Shown: positions 18,781 through 27,869, numbered from the stretch's first letter. The stretch is 64,000 nt of DNA from Daejeonella oryzae DSM 19973 (GCF_000422945.1 NZ_AUHA01000002.1:868001-932000), one strand, 5' to 3'. The notes: generated by a model from the sequence alone, not told the origin. Made by a program: numbers and translations.

Positions 18781-19041
18781 ATTTTCTCTGCTCTGAATCT
18801 TTTTATGTATGAAGACATTTGATAATAGCCCTAAATTTCACATCAGCTTGTTCTCTTTTTAAATCAACAGTTGAATTAATAATTTCAATTTCAAAGTTTC
18901 AAATTGGTTTATAGGAGAATCTCTGTAATATAATATAGGTATTTACCACGGGCCGGTATGTAAGTATCAATAACGTTAGGGCATTAAGAATCATATAAAG
19001 AAGACTCTTTTTATGAAAAAAATAAGCCGGGCTAAATGTAC

Positions 19042-19362
19042 TTATTCTATAACCACTGCCGTTCCGCTGGCACTAACCATAAGCATGCTGCCATTGCTGC
19101 CAAGTGTTTCATAATCCAGATCAACAGCTAAAATAGCGTTGGCTCCTAATCGTGCGGCCTGCTCCTGCATTTCCCGTAAGGCAATATCTTTGGCCTCTCG
19201 CAAACCTTCTTCGTAGGAACCAGAGCGTCCTCCAACGATATCCCGGATTCCTGCAAAAAAATCTTTTACAATATTGGCTCCGATAATAGCTTCTCCTGAT
19301 ACAATGCCGATGTAACGGGTAACTTTTTTGTTTTCGATGTTATTGGTGGTGGTAACAATCAT
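19042..19362 (-). CDS. YbjQ/UPF0145 family protein
   Basis: 106 residues. It matches the YbjQ family in length and sequence: [33 protein letters not shown]-like [12 protein letters not shown], and the ending [15 protein letters not shown]. The family forms pentamers and is annotated heavy-metal-binding, but the role is unproven. It lies 20 bp downstream of the deoxyribonucleotidase gene on the same strand and is probably co-transcribed. Confidence 0.92.
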   Translation of the reverse strand: MIVTTTNNIENKKVTRYIGIVSGEAIIGANIVKDFFAGIRDIVGGRSGSYEEGLREAKDIALREMQEQAARLGANAILAVDLDYETLGSNGSMLMVSASGTAVVIE

Positions 19363-19382
19363 GGTTTTATTTTTGAATTTGT

Positions 19383-19916
19383 TTATAATAATTTATCTGC
19401 TACTTCAGTCCAGTTATTTACTCTTTCGTAATGGGTAATAAGGAGATTGTGCGGCGATGTAAACAATAGTTTTCTGCCTTTAAAATTACTGAAGTTTTTG
19501 ATCCGGTCATCAATCAGTATATCTGTATCAACTATTTTATCCCCGCAAAATACAATATTTGTCCAGGGTATAAAAGGGAAATGCTCTGCCAGCCAGTCGT
19601 ATTTATCAATCAGTGAATTTCTGAACTCTAATGCAGCAGAAACGATATATATATCGTAATGATTATTGAGTGCTTTCATCACTTCCTGGCTTTTATCGAT
19701 TACGGGAAGATCTCTGAAAAATCCTGGTTCATTAATATATTCATACCATTTATCTTTAGCATGTTCCGGTACGTGATGATGAATTTCATTTCCCGGACTT
19801 ATTTGCAAATCTAAAGGAACATTATAATCCCGGTTATAGAGTGCTATAAATTTAGAAAGCGGATCGGCCAGCACCTCATCCATATCCACTGCGATTCTGA
19901 GTTTTTTATGGTTCAT
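19383..19916 (-). CDS. 5'(3')-deoxyribonucleotidase family phosphatase
   Basis: HAD-superfamily phosphatase of the NT5C type (177 residues). The nucleophile motif VDMDEVLAD (DxDxV) and a late acidic motif LIDDRIKNF are visible, together with [12 protein letters not shown] and [10 protein letters not shown], typical of the family. The likely reaction is dephosphorylation of deoxynucleoside monophosphates. I choose the ATG at 19916 over the TTG at 19922, since the family begins just before the nucleophile motif. It is followed by ybjQ. Confidence 0.85.
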   Translation of the reverse strand: MNHKKLRIAVDMDEVLADPLSKFIALYNRDYNVPLDLQISPGNEIHHHVPEHAKDKWYEYINEPGFFRDLPVIDKSQEVMKALNNHYDIYIVSAALEFRNSLIDKYDWLAEHFPFIPWTNIVFCGDKIVDTDILIDDRIKNFSNFKGRKLLFTSPHNLLITHYERVNNWTEVADKLL

Positions 19917-19959
19917 CCTCAAAAATAGGATATTACATTTTTTAAATTAGAATTATTTA

Positions 19960-19967
19960 TATCTTTG
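19960..19967 (+). promoter_or_regulatory. Promoter -7 element of rpsP
   Basis: TATCTTTG followed by GC matches the Bacteroidota TAnnTTTG -7 consensus. It lies 54 bp before the rpsP start, which leaves a short leader containing CCCCGCAG and an A-rich ribosome entry region. I see no convincing -33 TTG. Confidence 0.6.
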
Positions 19968-20021
19968 CAGCCCCGCAGAATAGACTCCGGGAAATATGTT
20001 GAATACATAAATACTTAAAAA

Positions 20022-20582
20022 ATGGCAACTAAAATCAGATTGCAAAGATTTGGTAAAAAAGGAAAACCTTTTTATCACGTAGTGGTAGCAGATTCTCGTG
20101 CACCAAGAGATGGTAAATTCATCGAAAGATTAGGATCTTACAATCCAAACACAAATCCGGCTACAATCGAAATTAATTTCGATAAAACTTTAGACTGGAT
20201 GAACAAAGGTGCTCAGCCAACCGATACTTGCCGTGCAATTCTTTCATACAAAGGAATTTTGTACAAAAAGCATCTTGAAGGTGGTGTTAAAAAAGGCGCT
20301 TTAACTGCTGAACAGGCTGAAACTAAATTTACTGAGTGGTTACAAAGTAAAGAAGGTAAGATTGAAGGCAAAAAAGAAAACTTAACTAAATCTAAGGAAG
20401 AAGTTAAGAAAATTGCTTTAGCTGCAGAAGCTAAAAAGAAAGAGGAAATGGCCGCCGCTATTACAGCTAAAAACACTCCTCCGGTTGAAGAAGTTGAAGA
20501 AACTATTGCTGAAGAAGCTACTGAAGAATCAGCAGAAGCTCCTGCTACTGAAGAAAGTACAGAAGAAAAAACCGCAGAATAA
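20022..20582 (+). CDS. rpsP: 30S ribosomal protein S16
   Basis: 186 residues. The S16 domain fills residues 1-~80 ([21 protein letters not shown] in two parts, then RLGSYNPNT and [16 protein letters not shown]). A further ~100 residues form a charged Lys/Glu/Ala-rich extension ([10 protein letters not shown], then [16 protein letters not shown]), roughly doubling the usual 80-90 aa; such tails are common in Bacteroidota S16. It heads the rpsP-rimM-trmD-rplS set. Confidence 0.97.
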   Translation: MATKIRLQRFGKKGKPFYHVVVADSRAPRDGKFIERLGSYNPNTNPATIEINFDKTLDWMNKGAQPTDTCRAILSYKGILYKKHLEGGVKKGALTAEQAETKFTEWLQSKEGKIEGKKENLTKSKEEVKKIALAAEAKKKEEMAAAITAKNTPPVEEVEETIAEEATEESAEAPATEESTEEKTAE

Positions 20583-20590
20583 TAAATTTT

Positions 20591-20654
20591 ATCATTCTAA
20601 ACCCGCAGGGTTTGCGATAGCGAAGAATCTCTCAAAGCAGAAGTTCTTCGCTAT
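20591..20654 (+). repeat. Double-hairpin REP-like element between rpsP and rimM
   Basis: Two inverted repeats lie back to back: AAACCC-GCA-GGGTTT at 20599-20613, and ATAGCGAAGAA at 20617-20627 with TTCTTCGCTAT at 20644-20654. The core GCGAAGAATCTC resembles short palindromic repeats dispersed in sphingobacterial genomes, but only this copy is seen here. It could also attenuate transcription between rpsP and rimM. Confidence 0.5.
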
Positions 20655-20676
20655 TGTTGTTTTAAACTTAATTTTT

Positions 20677-21204
20677 ATGAAAATAGAGGATTGTTTTTAC
20701 ATCGGATATGTGACCAAAACCAAAGGTCTGAAAGGCGAAGTGCAAATCTTTTTTGAATATGAAGAACCCGAAGATTTAAAACTGGAAACGGTGTATGCCG
20801 AGATAAATGGAAAACTTATTCCCTATTTCGTATCCTCCAGTAAGCTTCAGAATAACCAAACCGGTAACTTTTATTTTGATGATGTGGATCATATCGACAA
20901 AGCCGAAAAACTGGTCAGGAAAAAAATATATCTTCCTAATTCAGAAAAGCCAGTTCGAGATGAGGATGAATTTCTGATCACCGATTTGAAGGGTTTCATC
21001 GTACATGATAAGCATTTTGGCGAATTAGGTGAAATCATCGAGATACATGAATATCCTCAGCAATTTGTAGCAGTGGTACCTTATAAATTTCGTGAAGTGA
21101 TGTTTCCGCTGAATGATGACCTGATCGAAGAGATTGACCAGGAAAACGGAATCCTGAAAGTAAATCTTCCGGAAGGATTGGTTGACTTATATACCCAAGA
21201 ATAA
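20677..21204 (+). CDS. rimM: Ribosome maturation factor RimM
   Basis: 175 residues. RimM binds S19 and assists maturation of the 30S head. The N-terminal domain starts with FYIGYVTKTKGLKGEVQIFF, and the PRC-barrel follows, with LGEIIEIHEYPQQF and the C-terminal LPEGLVDLY. I start at 20677 (MKIEDCFYIGY): an in-frame start upstream at 20485 lies inside rpsP and would add a Lys/Leu-rich segment that is only rpsP tail read in another frame. Confidence 0.95.
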   Translation: MKIEDCFYIGYVTKTKGLKGEVQIFFEYEEPEDLKLETVYAEINGKLIPYFVSSSKLQNNQTGNFYFDDVDHIDKAEKLVRKKIYLPNSEKPVRDEDEFLITDLKGFIVHDKHFGELGEIIEIHEYPQQFVAVVPYKFREVMFPLNDDLIEEIDQENGILKVNLPEGLVDLYTQE

Positions 21205-21209
21205 TTTTT

Positions 21210-21268
21210 TGTCAAAAATATTTGACATTTGTCAAATTTGTTTTACATTTAATCAAACAAATTTGACG
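21210..21268 (+). promoter_or_regulatory. Overlapping TGTCAAA/TTTGACA operator array
   Basis: TGTCAAA (21210-21216), TTTGACA (21221-21227), TGTCAAA (21230-21236) and TTTGACG (21262-21268) form two interlocked perfect inverted repeats with spacers of 4 and 2 bases. Two CAAATTTG palindromes (21233-21240, 21258-21265) lie within the array. It ends two bases before the start of the membrane-protein gene. A downstream HTH regulator is the natural ligand. Confidence 0.7.
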
Positions 21269-21270
21269 TT

Positions 21271-21726
21271 ATGGAAAATCGATTTTTACTTCCGCATTCC
21301 TTCCAAATGGTTGGTTGGATTATGTTTATTCCCTTTTTATTTTTAGGAATCGCACATCTCTATTTTGATTTTAACTTCAGTTTCCTGGACTTCCATTTGC
21401 CCGCATATTCCCGGGATTCTCTCTATACTAAAGGAAACCTGACTGATGAGATTGCGGCCTTAGGATTAATCATAAGCCTGATGATGATAGGATTTTCGAA
21501 AGAGAAAATAGAGGATGAACAGATTGCCAGCCTTCGTCTGGACTCCTTGCAATGGAGTATCTATGTTAATTATCTCGTACTGGTTCTTGCTATCATATTC
21601 ATTCACGGGATGGGCTTTTTGGTTGCGATGGTGTATAACATGTTTACTGTATTGATCTTCTTTATCATCCGTTTTCGCTGGGCAGTCTATCGTGAAACAA
21701 AATTGTTAAACAATCAGCAGCTATGA
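21271..21726 (+). CDS. Four-TM hypothetical membrane protein, partner of an XRE regulator
   Basis: 151 residues with four predicted TM segments (~12-31, ~57-72, ~90-108, ~112-130) separated by short loops. It is not a named family that I can assign with certainty, but small TM proteins paired with a YgzD-type HTH regulator are common. Its stop overlaps the start of the regulator by 4 bp (ATGA), so the two are translationally coupled. The operator array directly upstream suggests control by the partner. It separates rimM from trmD. Confidence 0.75.
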   Translation: MENRFLLPHSFQMVGWIMFIPFLFLGIAHLYFDFNFSFLDFHLPAYSRDSLYTKGNLTDEIAALGLIISLMMIGFSKEKIEDEQIASLRLDSLQWSIYVNYLVLVLAIIFIHGMGFLVAMVYNMFTVLIFFIIRFRWAVYRETKLLNNQQL

Positions 21727-21923
21727 AAAATAAAATAAAGATAGAGCGGGCTATTAAAAATTTAACTCAGGCGGATCTTGCAGAACTTGTGGGAGTTTCA
21801 CGGCAAACAATTAATACCATAGAATCGGGCCGCTACGTTCCGTCCACTGTTTTGGCTTTAAAAATCTCAAAAGTCTTTGGCGTACCCTTTGATGAGATTT
21901 TTTCACTGGAAGAGTCCGACTAA
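21723..21923 (+). CDS. XRE-family HTH transcriptional regulator (YgzD-like)
   Basis: 66 residues that consist of one Cro/CI helix-turn-helix. The motif LTQADLAELVGVSRQTINTIESGRYVPSTVLALKI is split by family-typical residues: helix 2 QADLAELVG, recognition helix SRQTINTIE. The C-terminal VPFDEIFSLEE is typical of the YgzD group. There is no second domain to sense a ligand, so the adjoining membrane protein may do this. Likely autoregulation via the palindromes at 21210-21268. Confidence 0.9.
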   Translation: MKNKIKIERAIKNLTQADLAELVGVSRQTINTIESGRYVPSTVLALKISKVFGVPFDEIFSLEESD

Positions 21924-21957
21924 CTGATTATAATTCTCAATTCTTAATTCTCAAATC

Positions 21958-21965
21958 TATCTTTG
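21958..21965 (+). promoter_or_regulatory. Promoter -7 element of trmD
   Basis: TATCTTTG, matching TAnnTTTG, ends three bases before the trmD ATG at 21969. A transcription start 4-7 nt further on would place the 5' end at or within the start codon, so a leaderless mRNA is likely. Confidence 0.6.
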
Positions 21966-21968
21966 CAC

Positions 21969-22643
21969 ATGCGTTTTGATATAATCTCTGTTTTGCCCGC
22001 TTTGTTAGAAAGCCCTTTTGCTCATTCAATTTTACAGCGGGCACAGAAAAAAGGCTTGTCAGAAATACATGTACATAACCTTCGGGATTATTCCACACAT
22101 AAGCAAAAATCTGTTGATGATTATCAGTATGGCGGGGGCAGCGGCATGGTAATGAGCATCGAGCCGTTTGCAAACTGTATGGATTATTTAATGTCTGAGC
22201 GTGACTATGATGAGATTATTTTCATGACTCCGGATGGGGAAACATTAAAGCAAACGATTGCTAACGAGCTTTCTTCCAAAAAAAATATCATCATTCTTTG
22301 CGGTCACTACAAAGGCATTGATCAGCGCATACGCGATTTGTATGTTACCCGTGAGATATCTATAGGTGATTATGTGCTTTCGGGTGGAGAATTGCCGGCA
22401 GCAGTTTTAGTTGATACTGTTGTGCGTCTTTTACCAGGTGTTTTAAATGATGAAACTTCTGCCCTTTCTGATTCTTTTCAGGGAGAATTGCTGGATGCAC
22501 CCGTTTACACCCGCCCTGCAGATTGGAAAGGACATAGGGTGCCTGATATTTTACTGAGCGGAAATGAAGCAGCGATAAATAATTGGCGCCACGACCAGGC
22601 CCTGGAGCGCACCCAGAAACGCCGGCCGGATTTGCTGAAATAA
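21969..22643 (+). CDS. trmD: tRNA (guanine-N1-)-methyltransferase TrmD
   Basis: 224-residue SPOUT methyltransferase that makes m1G37 in tRNA and prevents frameshifting. Family sequence: [17 protein letters not shown], the knot region [31 protein letters not shown], and the C-terminal YTRPADWKG and [18 protein letters not shown] start at the ATG at 21969; a TTG two codons upstream is part of the promoter box. In most Bacteroidota it follows rimM directly, whereas here two genes intervene. Confidence 0.97.
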   Translation: MRFDIISVLPALLESPFAHSILQRAQKKGLSEIHVHNLRDYSTHKQKSVDDYQYGGGSGMVMSIEPFANCMDYLMSERDYDEIIFMTPDGETLKQTIANELSSKKNIIILCGHYKGIDQRIRDLYVTREISIGDYVLSGGELPAAVLVDTVVRLLPGVLNDETSALSDSFQGELLDAPVYTRPADWKGHRVPDILLSGNEAAINNWRHDQALERTQKRRPDLLK

Positions 22644-22707
22644 AATTGATGTTTTAATCTTTGTTATTAAAGGAGCAATTGGCATTAATCAATAAAAACA
22701 AAGAAAA

Positions 22708-24780
22708 ATGAGCAACCCTGAATTTAATATTCGCGAGTATTTTCCAATTACAGATCCGGTACTGATTTTTTCAGTGGTGCTTTTCATAATCTTAATAGCT
22801 CCGATAATATTAAAAAGATATAATATTCCCAATCTCATTGTTTTAATTATTGCAGGAGTCATTGTGGGTCCAAACGGATTAAATATTTTGCTCCGTGACC
22901 AGAGTATGGTGCTTTTTGGCACAGTGGGGCTTTTATATATTATGTTTATTGCCGGCCTGGAAATAGACATGAATGACTTTATCCGAAATAAAAATAAAAC
23001 ACTGATACATGGTTTTTTAACCTTAGTTATTCCCGGAATAATGGCTGCTTTGGTGGGATATTACATTTTAAACTTATCCTTCATTTCCTCATTGTTGTTT
23101 GCAAGCGTTTTATCTTCCCATACATTGCTTGCGTATCCCATAATCAGTCGCTTAGGAATAACAAATTCCAGAGCTGTAAGCATTGCCGTTGGCGGAACTA
23201 TAATTGCAGATACCGGCGCACTTCTTATCCTGGCGATGATTGCCAATTACACCAAAGGAGCGCTTGATTACATTTTTGCCATACGTATGGCTATATCGCT
23301 TTCCATTTTCGGATTTGTAATCTTTTACGGCTTCCCTAAAATATCCCGATGGTTTTTCAAAAACTTTGCAAGCGAAGGCGTTTCTCAATATATTTTTATT
23401 CTTGCACTGGTTTTTCTTGCGGGATTTTTAGCCCACTTAGCAGGAATAGAACCGATTATTGGTGCGTTTTTGGCAGGTTTGGCGCTAAACAGAATGATTC
23501 CGCATTCTTCCCCATTAATGAACCGAATCGAATTTGTTGGGAATGCTCTTTTTATCCCATTTTTCCTGATCAGTGTCGGCATGCTTGTCAATCTCTCGGT
23601 GGTATTTAAAGGAATAAATGCAATCGCTGTTTCAGGCGTTTTAATAGTTGTGGCAATTAGCAGTAAATGGATTGCAGCATTTATTACTCAGAAAATATTT
23701 CGCTTTAGCTCTACAGAAAGAAATTTGATCTTTGGATTAACTACGGCCCGGGCTGCTGCCACACTTGCCTCTGTACTTATTGGTTTCCTGCTCGGATTAT
23801 TATCCGAAGAAATTCTAAACGGTGCAATTATTATGATCTTAATCACCTGTTTAGTGAGTACACTAATTGTGGAACGGGCCGGCCGAAAACAGGTTATGGA
23901 GGAAGAAGTAAGCATTCCTGAATTGCCAATAGAAAATCCCGAGCGAATTTTAGTCCCTATCTCTAATCCGGAAAGCATTGAAAAATTAATTGATTTTGCC
24001 GTAATGCTGAAAAAGCCGCGGTCAGCAGAACAAATTTTTCCATTGATAGTCATTCCGGATGATGATGCCACCCACGAGCATGTTATCCGCAGTTCCAAGA
24101 TTTTAGATAAAGCTGCAAAATTTGCTGCTGCTTCAGATAACGGAGTAACCGGAGTCACCAGGGTTGATATGAACATTGCAAGCGGCATTCTCAGGGCTAT
24201 TAAAGAATTGTCTATTACTCAGGTTGTCATTGGATGGCATGCCCGCCACACCGCTAAAGAATGGATATTTGGAAGTGTACTTGATAATTTGCTCGAGCGG
24301 TCGGGAAAGATGGTTTTGGTAACTAATTTTGTGAACCCCTTAAATACTACCCGCCATATTGTGGTTGTAGTTCCATCATTTGCAGAATTTGAGTCCGGCT
24401 TTTTACATTGGACATCTACTCTGATTACTCTTGCCAAACAAGCCGGAGCAGAACTTAAATTTTACGCTTCTGCAGCAACCAACAATCAGTTTAAAAAGGT
24501 TTTTGCCGAAAGTAAAACCAGCGTACCTACTCTCTATGAAGAGTTTAATAATTGGGATCAGTTTAAAAAATTTGAATCCATTGTTGAAACTGATGATTTG
24601 CTTGTGGTTATCAGTGCAAGAAAGGCCTCTATTTCTCATCATTCAGATTTGGATAATACACCCCGGCTTTTAAGTAAACATTTTAGTGATAAATCTTTTG
24701 TGGTTATTTATCCTGAACAAAATAACCTGTTTAATACAGATCCTGCATACAGCATTCAAACATTAAAATATACTGATTAA
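22708..24780 (+). CDS. CPA2-type cation/proton antiporter with C-terminal universal-stress-like domains
   Basis: 690 residues. The first ~390 form a KefB/NhaP-like transporter with about 12 TM helices (starting LIFSVVLFIILIAPIILK; core GVIVGPNGLNILL and FIAGLEIDMNDF). The remaining ~300 residues are soluble and resemble two UspA-like units, the first with RILVPISNPESIEKLIDF and VVIGWHARHT and the second starting HIVVVVPSFAEF. Ion selectivity (Na+ or K+) cannot be told. It is inserted between trmD (64 bp) and rplS. Confidence 0.88.
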   Translation: MSNPEFNIREYFPITDPVLIFSVVLFIILIAPIILKRYNIPNLIVLIIAGVIVGPNGLNILLRDQSMVLFGTVGLLYIMFIAGLEIDMNDFIRNKNKTLIHGFLTLVIPGIMAALVGYYILNLSFISSLLFASVLSSHTLLAYPIISRLGITNSRAVSIAVGGTIIADTGALLILAMIANYTKGALDYIFAIRMAISLSIFGFVIFYGFPKISRWFFKNFASEGVSQYIFILALVFLAGFLAHLAGIEPIIGAFLAGLALNRMIPHSSPLMNRIEFVGNALFIPFFLISVGMLVNLSVVFKGINAIAVSGVLIVVAISSKWIAAFITQKIFRFSSTERNLIFGLTTARAAATLASVLIGFLLGLLSEEILNGAIIMILITCLVSTLIVERAGRKQVMEEEVSIPELPIENPERILVPISNPESIEKLIDFAVMLKKPRSAEQIFPLIVIPDDDATHEHVIRSSKILDKAAKFAAASDNGVTGVTRVDMNIASGILRAIKELSITQVVIGWHARHTAKEWIFGSVLDNLLERSGKMVLVTNFVNPLNTTRHIVVVVPSFAEFESGFLHWTSTLITLAKQAGAELKFYASAATNNQFKKVFAESKTSVPTLYEEFNNWDQFKKFESIVETDDLLVVISARKASISHHSDLDNTPRLLSKHFSDKSFVVIYPEQNNLFNTDPAYSIQTLKYTD

Positions 24781-24891
24781 TCAGTAGCCGAAATCCCCGA
24801 AAAGGATGGTAAAAATGTTTATTATTTATAAAATGTGGAAAAAGTTTAATCAGGCTTTTTTAAATTGAAAAATTTACCTAATATTGCAGTC

Positions 24892-24914
24892 CGATTTTTA
24901 GGGTCTAAAAATCG
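24892..24914 (+). promoter_or_regulatory. Perfect 10-bp leader hairpin upstream of rplS
   Basis: CGATTTTTAG (24892-24901), loop GGT, CTAAAAATCG (24905-24914) form a perfect stem that ends 19 bp before the rplS ATG, with no T-tract after it. It follows a weak -7-like TAATATTG at 24879-24886. L19 leaders with autoregulation by the protein are known in other bacteria; an equivalent here is inferred. Confidence 0.5.
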
Positions 24915-24933
24915 ACTTTAAGAGCTTAAAATC

Positions 24934-25281
24934 ATGGATTTAGTAAAATTTGTAGAAGAGCAGTTAGCGGCGAAAAAGGAAGTTCCTGCATTCAAAGCCG
25001 GAGATACTGTTAGCGTTCATTATAAGATTCGCGAAGGAAATAAGGAACGTATCCAGATATATCAGGGTGTTGTTATTCAGCGGAATAGTGCAGGTGTAAA
25101 CGAAACATTCACTGTTCGTAAAATGTCTAATGGTGTTGGTGTAGAACGGATATTCCCCATTAATTCCCCAAACATTGATAAAATTGATGTAAACAATCAT
25201 GGAAAAGTGCGTAGAGCAAAATTGTTCTACTTACGCGAGTTGACTGGTAAAGCTGCTCGTATCAAATCTAAGAGAGTTTAA
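24934..25281 (+). CDS. rplS: 50S ribosomal protein L19
   Basis: 115 residues of normal length, located at the 30S-50S interface. Signature sequence: [56 protein letters not shown] and [21 protein letters not shown] strong terminator follows. It forms the end of the interrupted rpsP-rimM-trmD-rplS set and seems to have its own leader. Confidence 0.98.
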   Translation: MDLVKFVEEQLAAKKEVPAFKAGDTVSVHYKIREGNKERIQIYQGVVIQRNSAGVNETFTVRKMSNGVGVERIFPINSPNIDKIDVNNHGKVRRAKLFYLRELTGKAARIKSKRV

Positions 25282-25299
25282 TTTATTTCATATTTACGA

Positions 25300-25338
25300 G
25301 CCTCCCTTCCGGATTAATTCAGGATGGGAGGCTTTTTT
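25300..25338 (+). terminator. Intrinsic terminator after rplS
   Basis: GCCTCCC (25300-25306) pairs with GGGAGGC (25326-25332), extended inward with one mismatch, followed by six T. Confidence 0.85.
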
Positions 25339-25428
25339 GTTTTTATGCTTTGACAGGGCCTGTCATCAATATCAGCATTCATGCTATTTTTTGCCTGGTC
25401 ATGATTATCTGTATTATTTGAAAGTACA

Positions 25429-26655
25429 ATGAAAGAACTATTAAAACGCTTTGAAGAAAAGCGTCCCGAAATCATATTTGAATGGAAAGATGCCGAAACA
25501 GAGGCAGAAGGCTGGGTAGTAATTAATTCTTTACGGGGCGGAGCTGCTGGCGGTGGTACGCGTATGCGTAAAGGATTAGACAAACGCGAGGTAGAATCAT
25601 TAGCCAAAACGATGGAGGTTAAATTCACTGTTTCTGGTCCGCCCATTGGTGGTGCAAAATCCGGAATCAATTTTGATCCCGCAGATCCTCGTAAAAAAGG
25701 CGTGTTAGAAAGATGGTACAAAGCCGTTATGCCACTGCTTAAAAGCTATTACGGTACCGGTGGCGACTTAAACGTGGACGAAATCCATGAAGTAATTCCT
25801 ATTACAGAAAACTACGGATTATGGCATCCTCAGGAAGGCGTTATTAACGGACATTATCATGCACGTGTTAATGAGCGCATTCATCAGATTGGCCAGCTTC
25901 GTTACGGAGTTTCCAAGGTTTTGGAAGATATTAACTTCTCCCCTGATATAAAAAGAAAATATGTGGTTGCTGATATGATTACCGGTTATGGTGTTTCTGA
26001 ATCTATCAGGCATTTTTATAATTTATATGGCGGAGATATTAGTGAAAAACGTGCCATTATCCAGGGTTGGGGAAATGTTGGCGCAGCAGCCGCTTTTTAT
26101 CTGGCGCAACAAGGTGTAAAAGTGGTGGGAATAATAGATCGTGTTGGCGGTTTATTAAAACCGGAAGGTTTTACATTTGAGGAGATCAGAACCTTGTTTT
26201 TAAACAGAAAGAGCAATACACTGGTTGCAGATAACCTGATTCCTTTTGAAGAAATTAATAAATCCATGTGGAATACCGAAGCGGAAATTTTTGTACCGGC
26301 GGCAGCTTCAAGACTTGTTTCTGAGGCTCAGGTTAAAAGTTTAATCCAAACAGGCCTGGAAGTTATTGCTGCGGGCGCTAACGTTCCGTTTGCAGATCAG
26401 GAAATCTTTTTTGGTCCTATTATGGAGCATGCCGATAATAACATTGCGGTCATTCCTGATTTTATATCCAATTGCGGCATGGCACGGGTTTTTGCTTACC
26501 TTATGGAGAGAAATATCGAAATGAGTGACGCAGCGATATTCAGCGATGCATCAAAAGTAATTCGCATAGCGATTGAGAAAATTCATGAGAAATCATCAAA
26601 CAGAACCGAGCTTTCTAAAACAGCTTTTGAAATTGCTTTGGAACAATTAGTTTAA
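25429..26655 (+). CDS. Glu/Leu/Phe/Val dehydrogenase
   Basis: 408 residues. NAD(P)-dependent oxidative deamination of an amino acid. The glycine-rich substrate loop GGAAGGGTRMRKGL, the catalytic-lysine region SGPPIGGAKSGINFDPADP and GTGGDLNVDE are present, followed by a Rossmann domain with IQGWGNVGAAAAFYLAQQG. The N-terminus is that of the Bacteroidota group, close to leucine/glutamate dehydrogenases. The exact amino-acid preference is not readable. The mscS-like gene follows after 3 bp. Confidence 0.9.
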   Translation: MKELLKRFEEKRPEIIFEWKDAETEAEGWVVINSLRGGAAGGGTRMRKGLDKREVESLAKTMEVKFTVSGPPIGGAKSGINFDPADPRKKGVLERWYKAVMPLLKSYYGTGGDLNVDEIHEVIPITENYGLWHPQEGVINGHYHARVNERIHQIGQLRYGVSKVLEDINFSPDIKRKYVVADMITGYGVSESIRHFYNLYGGDISEKRAIIQGWGNVGAAAAFYLAQQGVKVVGIIDRVGGLLKPEGFTFEEIRTLFLNRKSNTLVADNLIPFEEINKSMWNTEAEIFVPAAASRLVSEAQVKSLIQTGLEVIAAGANVPFADQEIFFGPIMEHADNNIAVIPDFISNCGMARVFAYLMERNIEMSDAAIFSDASKVIRIAIEKIHEKSSNRTELSKTAFEIALEQLV

Positions 26656-26658
26656 CCT

Positions 26659-27825
26659 ATGGATTTAACTTATTTAAATCATGTATTTTTAGGAAACAGC
26701 ATTAAGAGCTATGTTCTTGTTGCCCTGATCTTATTCTTTGGATTGCTCTTAAAACGAGTGATTTCACGGCTTTTAAGTAAGTTGCTATTTAAATTATTTG
26801 GCCGTTTTGGAGATCATGCAAATCCGCAGGTATTTGTTTCATTGCTCATTCGCCCAATTGAATTCCTTTTATTTATTGTGGTAATCTATTCGGCCATCAA
26901 TCAACTGAGCTATCCGCTTAATGAAGTGATTTTTAGCCGGGAAATTACTGTGGATAAAGTTGTTTCAAAATACGAGATAACTCCGATTCAGATTTTTGAT
27001 AAATTATTCCTGTTTCTTTTTATCATTTCCATATTCTGGATAGTTCTCCGGATTATTGATTTTATTTCCCATGTTTTTCTTTACAAGGCATCACTTACTG
27101 ATTCTAAATCAGATGATCAAATGGTGCCGTTTGTAAAAGAACTCTTAAAAATTCTGACCATAATTTTCGGAATTTTTGTGATGATGGGAGCTGTTTTCGA
27201 TCTGAACGTGGCAACTATTATTGCTGGTTTGGGAATCGGCGGAATTGCAGTCGCATTAGCGGCTCAGGATACCCTTCAGAATCTGCTGGGCTCGTTTACT
27301 ATTTTTGCTGACAAGCCCTTTGTGGTTGGTGATTTGGTAAAACTGGATAAGTTTGAAGGAACGGTAGAAAAAGTAGGTTTCAGAAGTACTTTGCTACGAA
27401 CCCTTGATAAAACGATGGTCATTATTCCCAATAAGAAAATGACAGATACTCCTCTTGAAAATCTTACTCTGCGTAATTTAAGGCGTATGAAGTTTAATGT
27501 AGGCTTAAAGTACGATACGCAGGCGGCTACTATGCTGAAGATTTCAAGAGAAATCGAAGAATATGTAAATAAGCATCCTTCTACAAGTAATGATACTCTT
27601 GTAACATTTGATTCTTTTGGTGATTCTGCCTTAAATATTCAGGTTTTATACTTTATAGCCATTGTAGAATACAATGAATATATGCACATCAGGCAGGAAA
27701 TCAATTACCAGATTATGAGAATTGTAACAGAAAATGGGGCCGGCTTTGCATTTCCTTCTCAAACTGTTTATCATGAATATACCGGCAAAGAGCCCGGTGT
27801 TGAAGACACAAAAAAATCCGTTTAG
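26659..27825 (+). CDS. MscS-family mechanosensitive ion channel
   Basis: 388 residues. Four or five TM segments precede the pore-lining helix, recognisable by ATIIAGLGIGGIAVALAAQD with its Gly/Ala pattern, followed by TLQNLLGSFTIFADKPF at the start of the cytoplasmic beta domain (VGDLVKLDKFEGTVEKVGFR). MscS channels open under membrane tension to release solutes during hypo-osmotic shock. It starts 3 bp after the dehydrogenase gene. The terminator hairpin contains its stop codon. Confidence 0.93.
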   Translation: MDLTYLNHVFLGNSIKSYVLVALILFFGLLLKRVISRLLSKLLFKLFGRFGDHANPQVFVSLLIRPIEFLLFIVVIYSAINQLSYPLNEVIFSREITVDKVVSKYEITPIQIFDKLFLFLFIISIFWIVLRIIDFISHVFLYKASLTDSKSDDQMVPFVKELLKILTIIFGIFVMMGAVFDLNVATIIAGLGIGGIAVALAAQDTLQNLLGSFTIFADKPFVVGDLVKLDKFEGTVEKVGFRSTLLRTLDKTMVIIPNKKMTDTPLENLTLRNLRRMKFNVGLKYDTQAATMLKISREIEEYVNKHPSTSNDTLVTFDSFGDSALNIQVLYFIAIVEYNEYMHIRQEINYQIMRIVTENGAGFAFPSQTVYHEYTGKEPGVEDTKKSV

Positions 27826-27843
27826 TTTTAAACGGATTTTTTT
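27811..27843. terminator. Terminator overlapping the mscS-like stop codon
   Basis: AAAAAATCCGTTTA pairs with TAAACGGATTTTTT around a short loop. The TAG stop at 27823-27825 lies in the stem/loop. The A- and T-tracts on the two sides allow use by the convergent small gene as well. Confidence 0.8.
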
Positions 27844-27869
27844 AATGAAGCGAATCTTAATCTACATTT

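Noticed and set aside
20485-20676. N-terminal extension of RimM
   Set aside because: It is rpsP tail sequence read in another frame, giving a Lys/Leu-rich stretch with no family match; the conserved start is at 20677.
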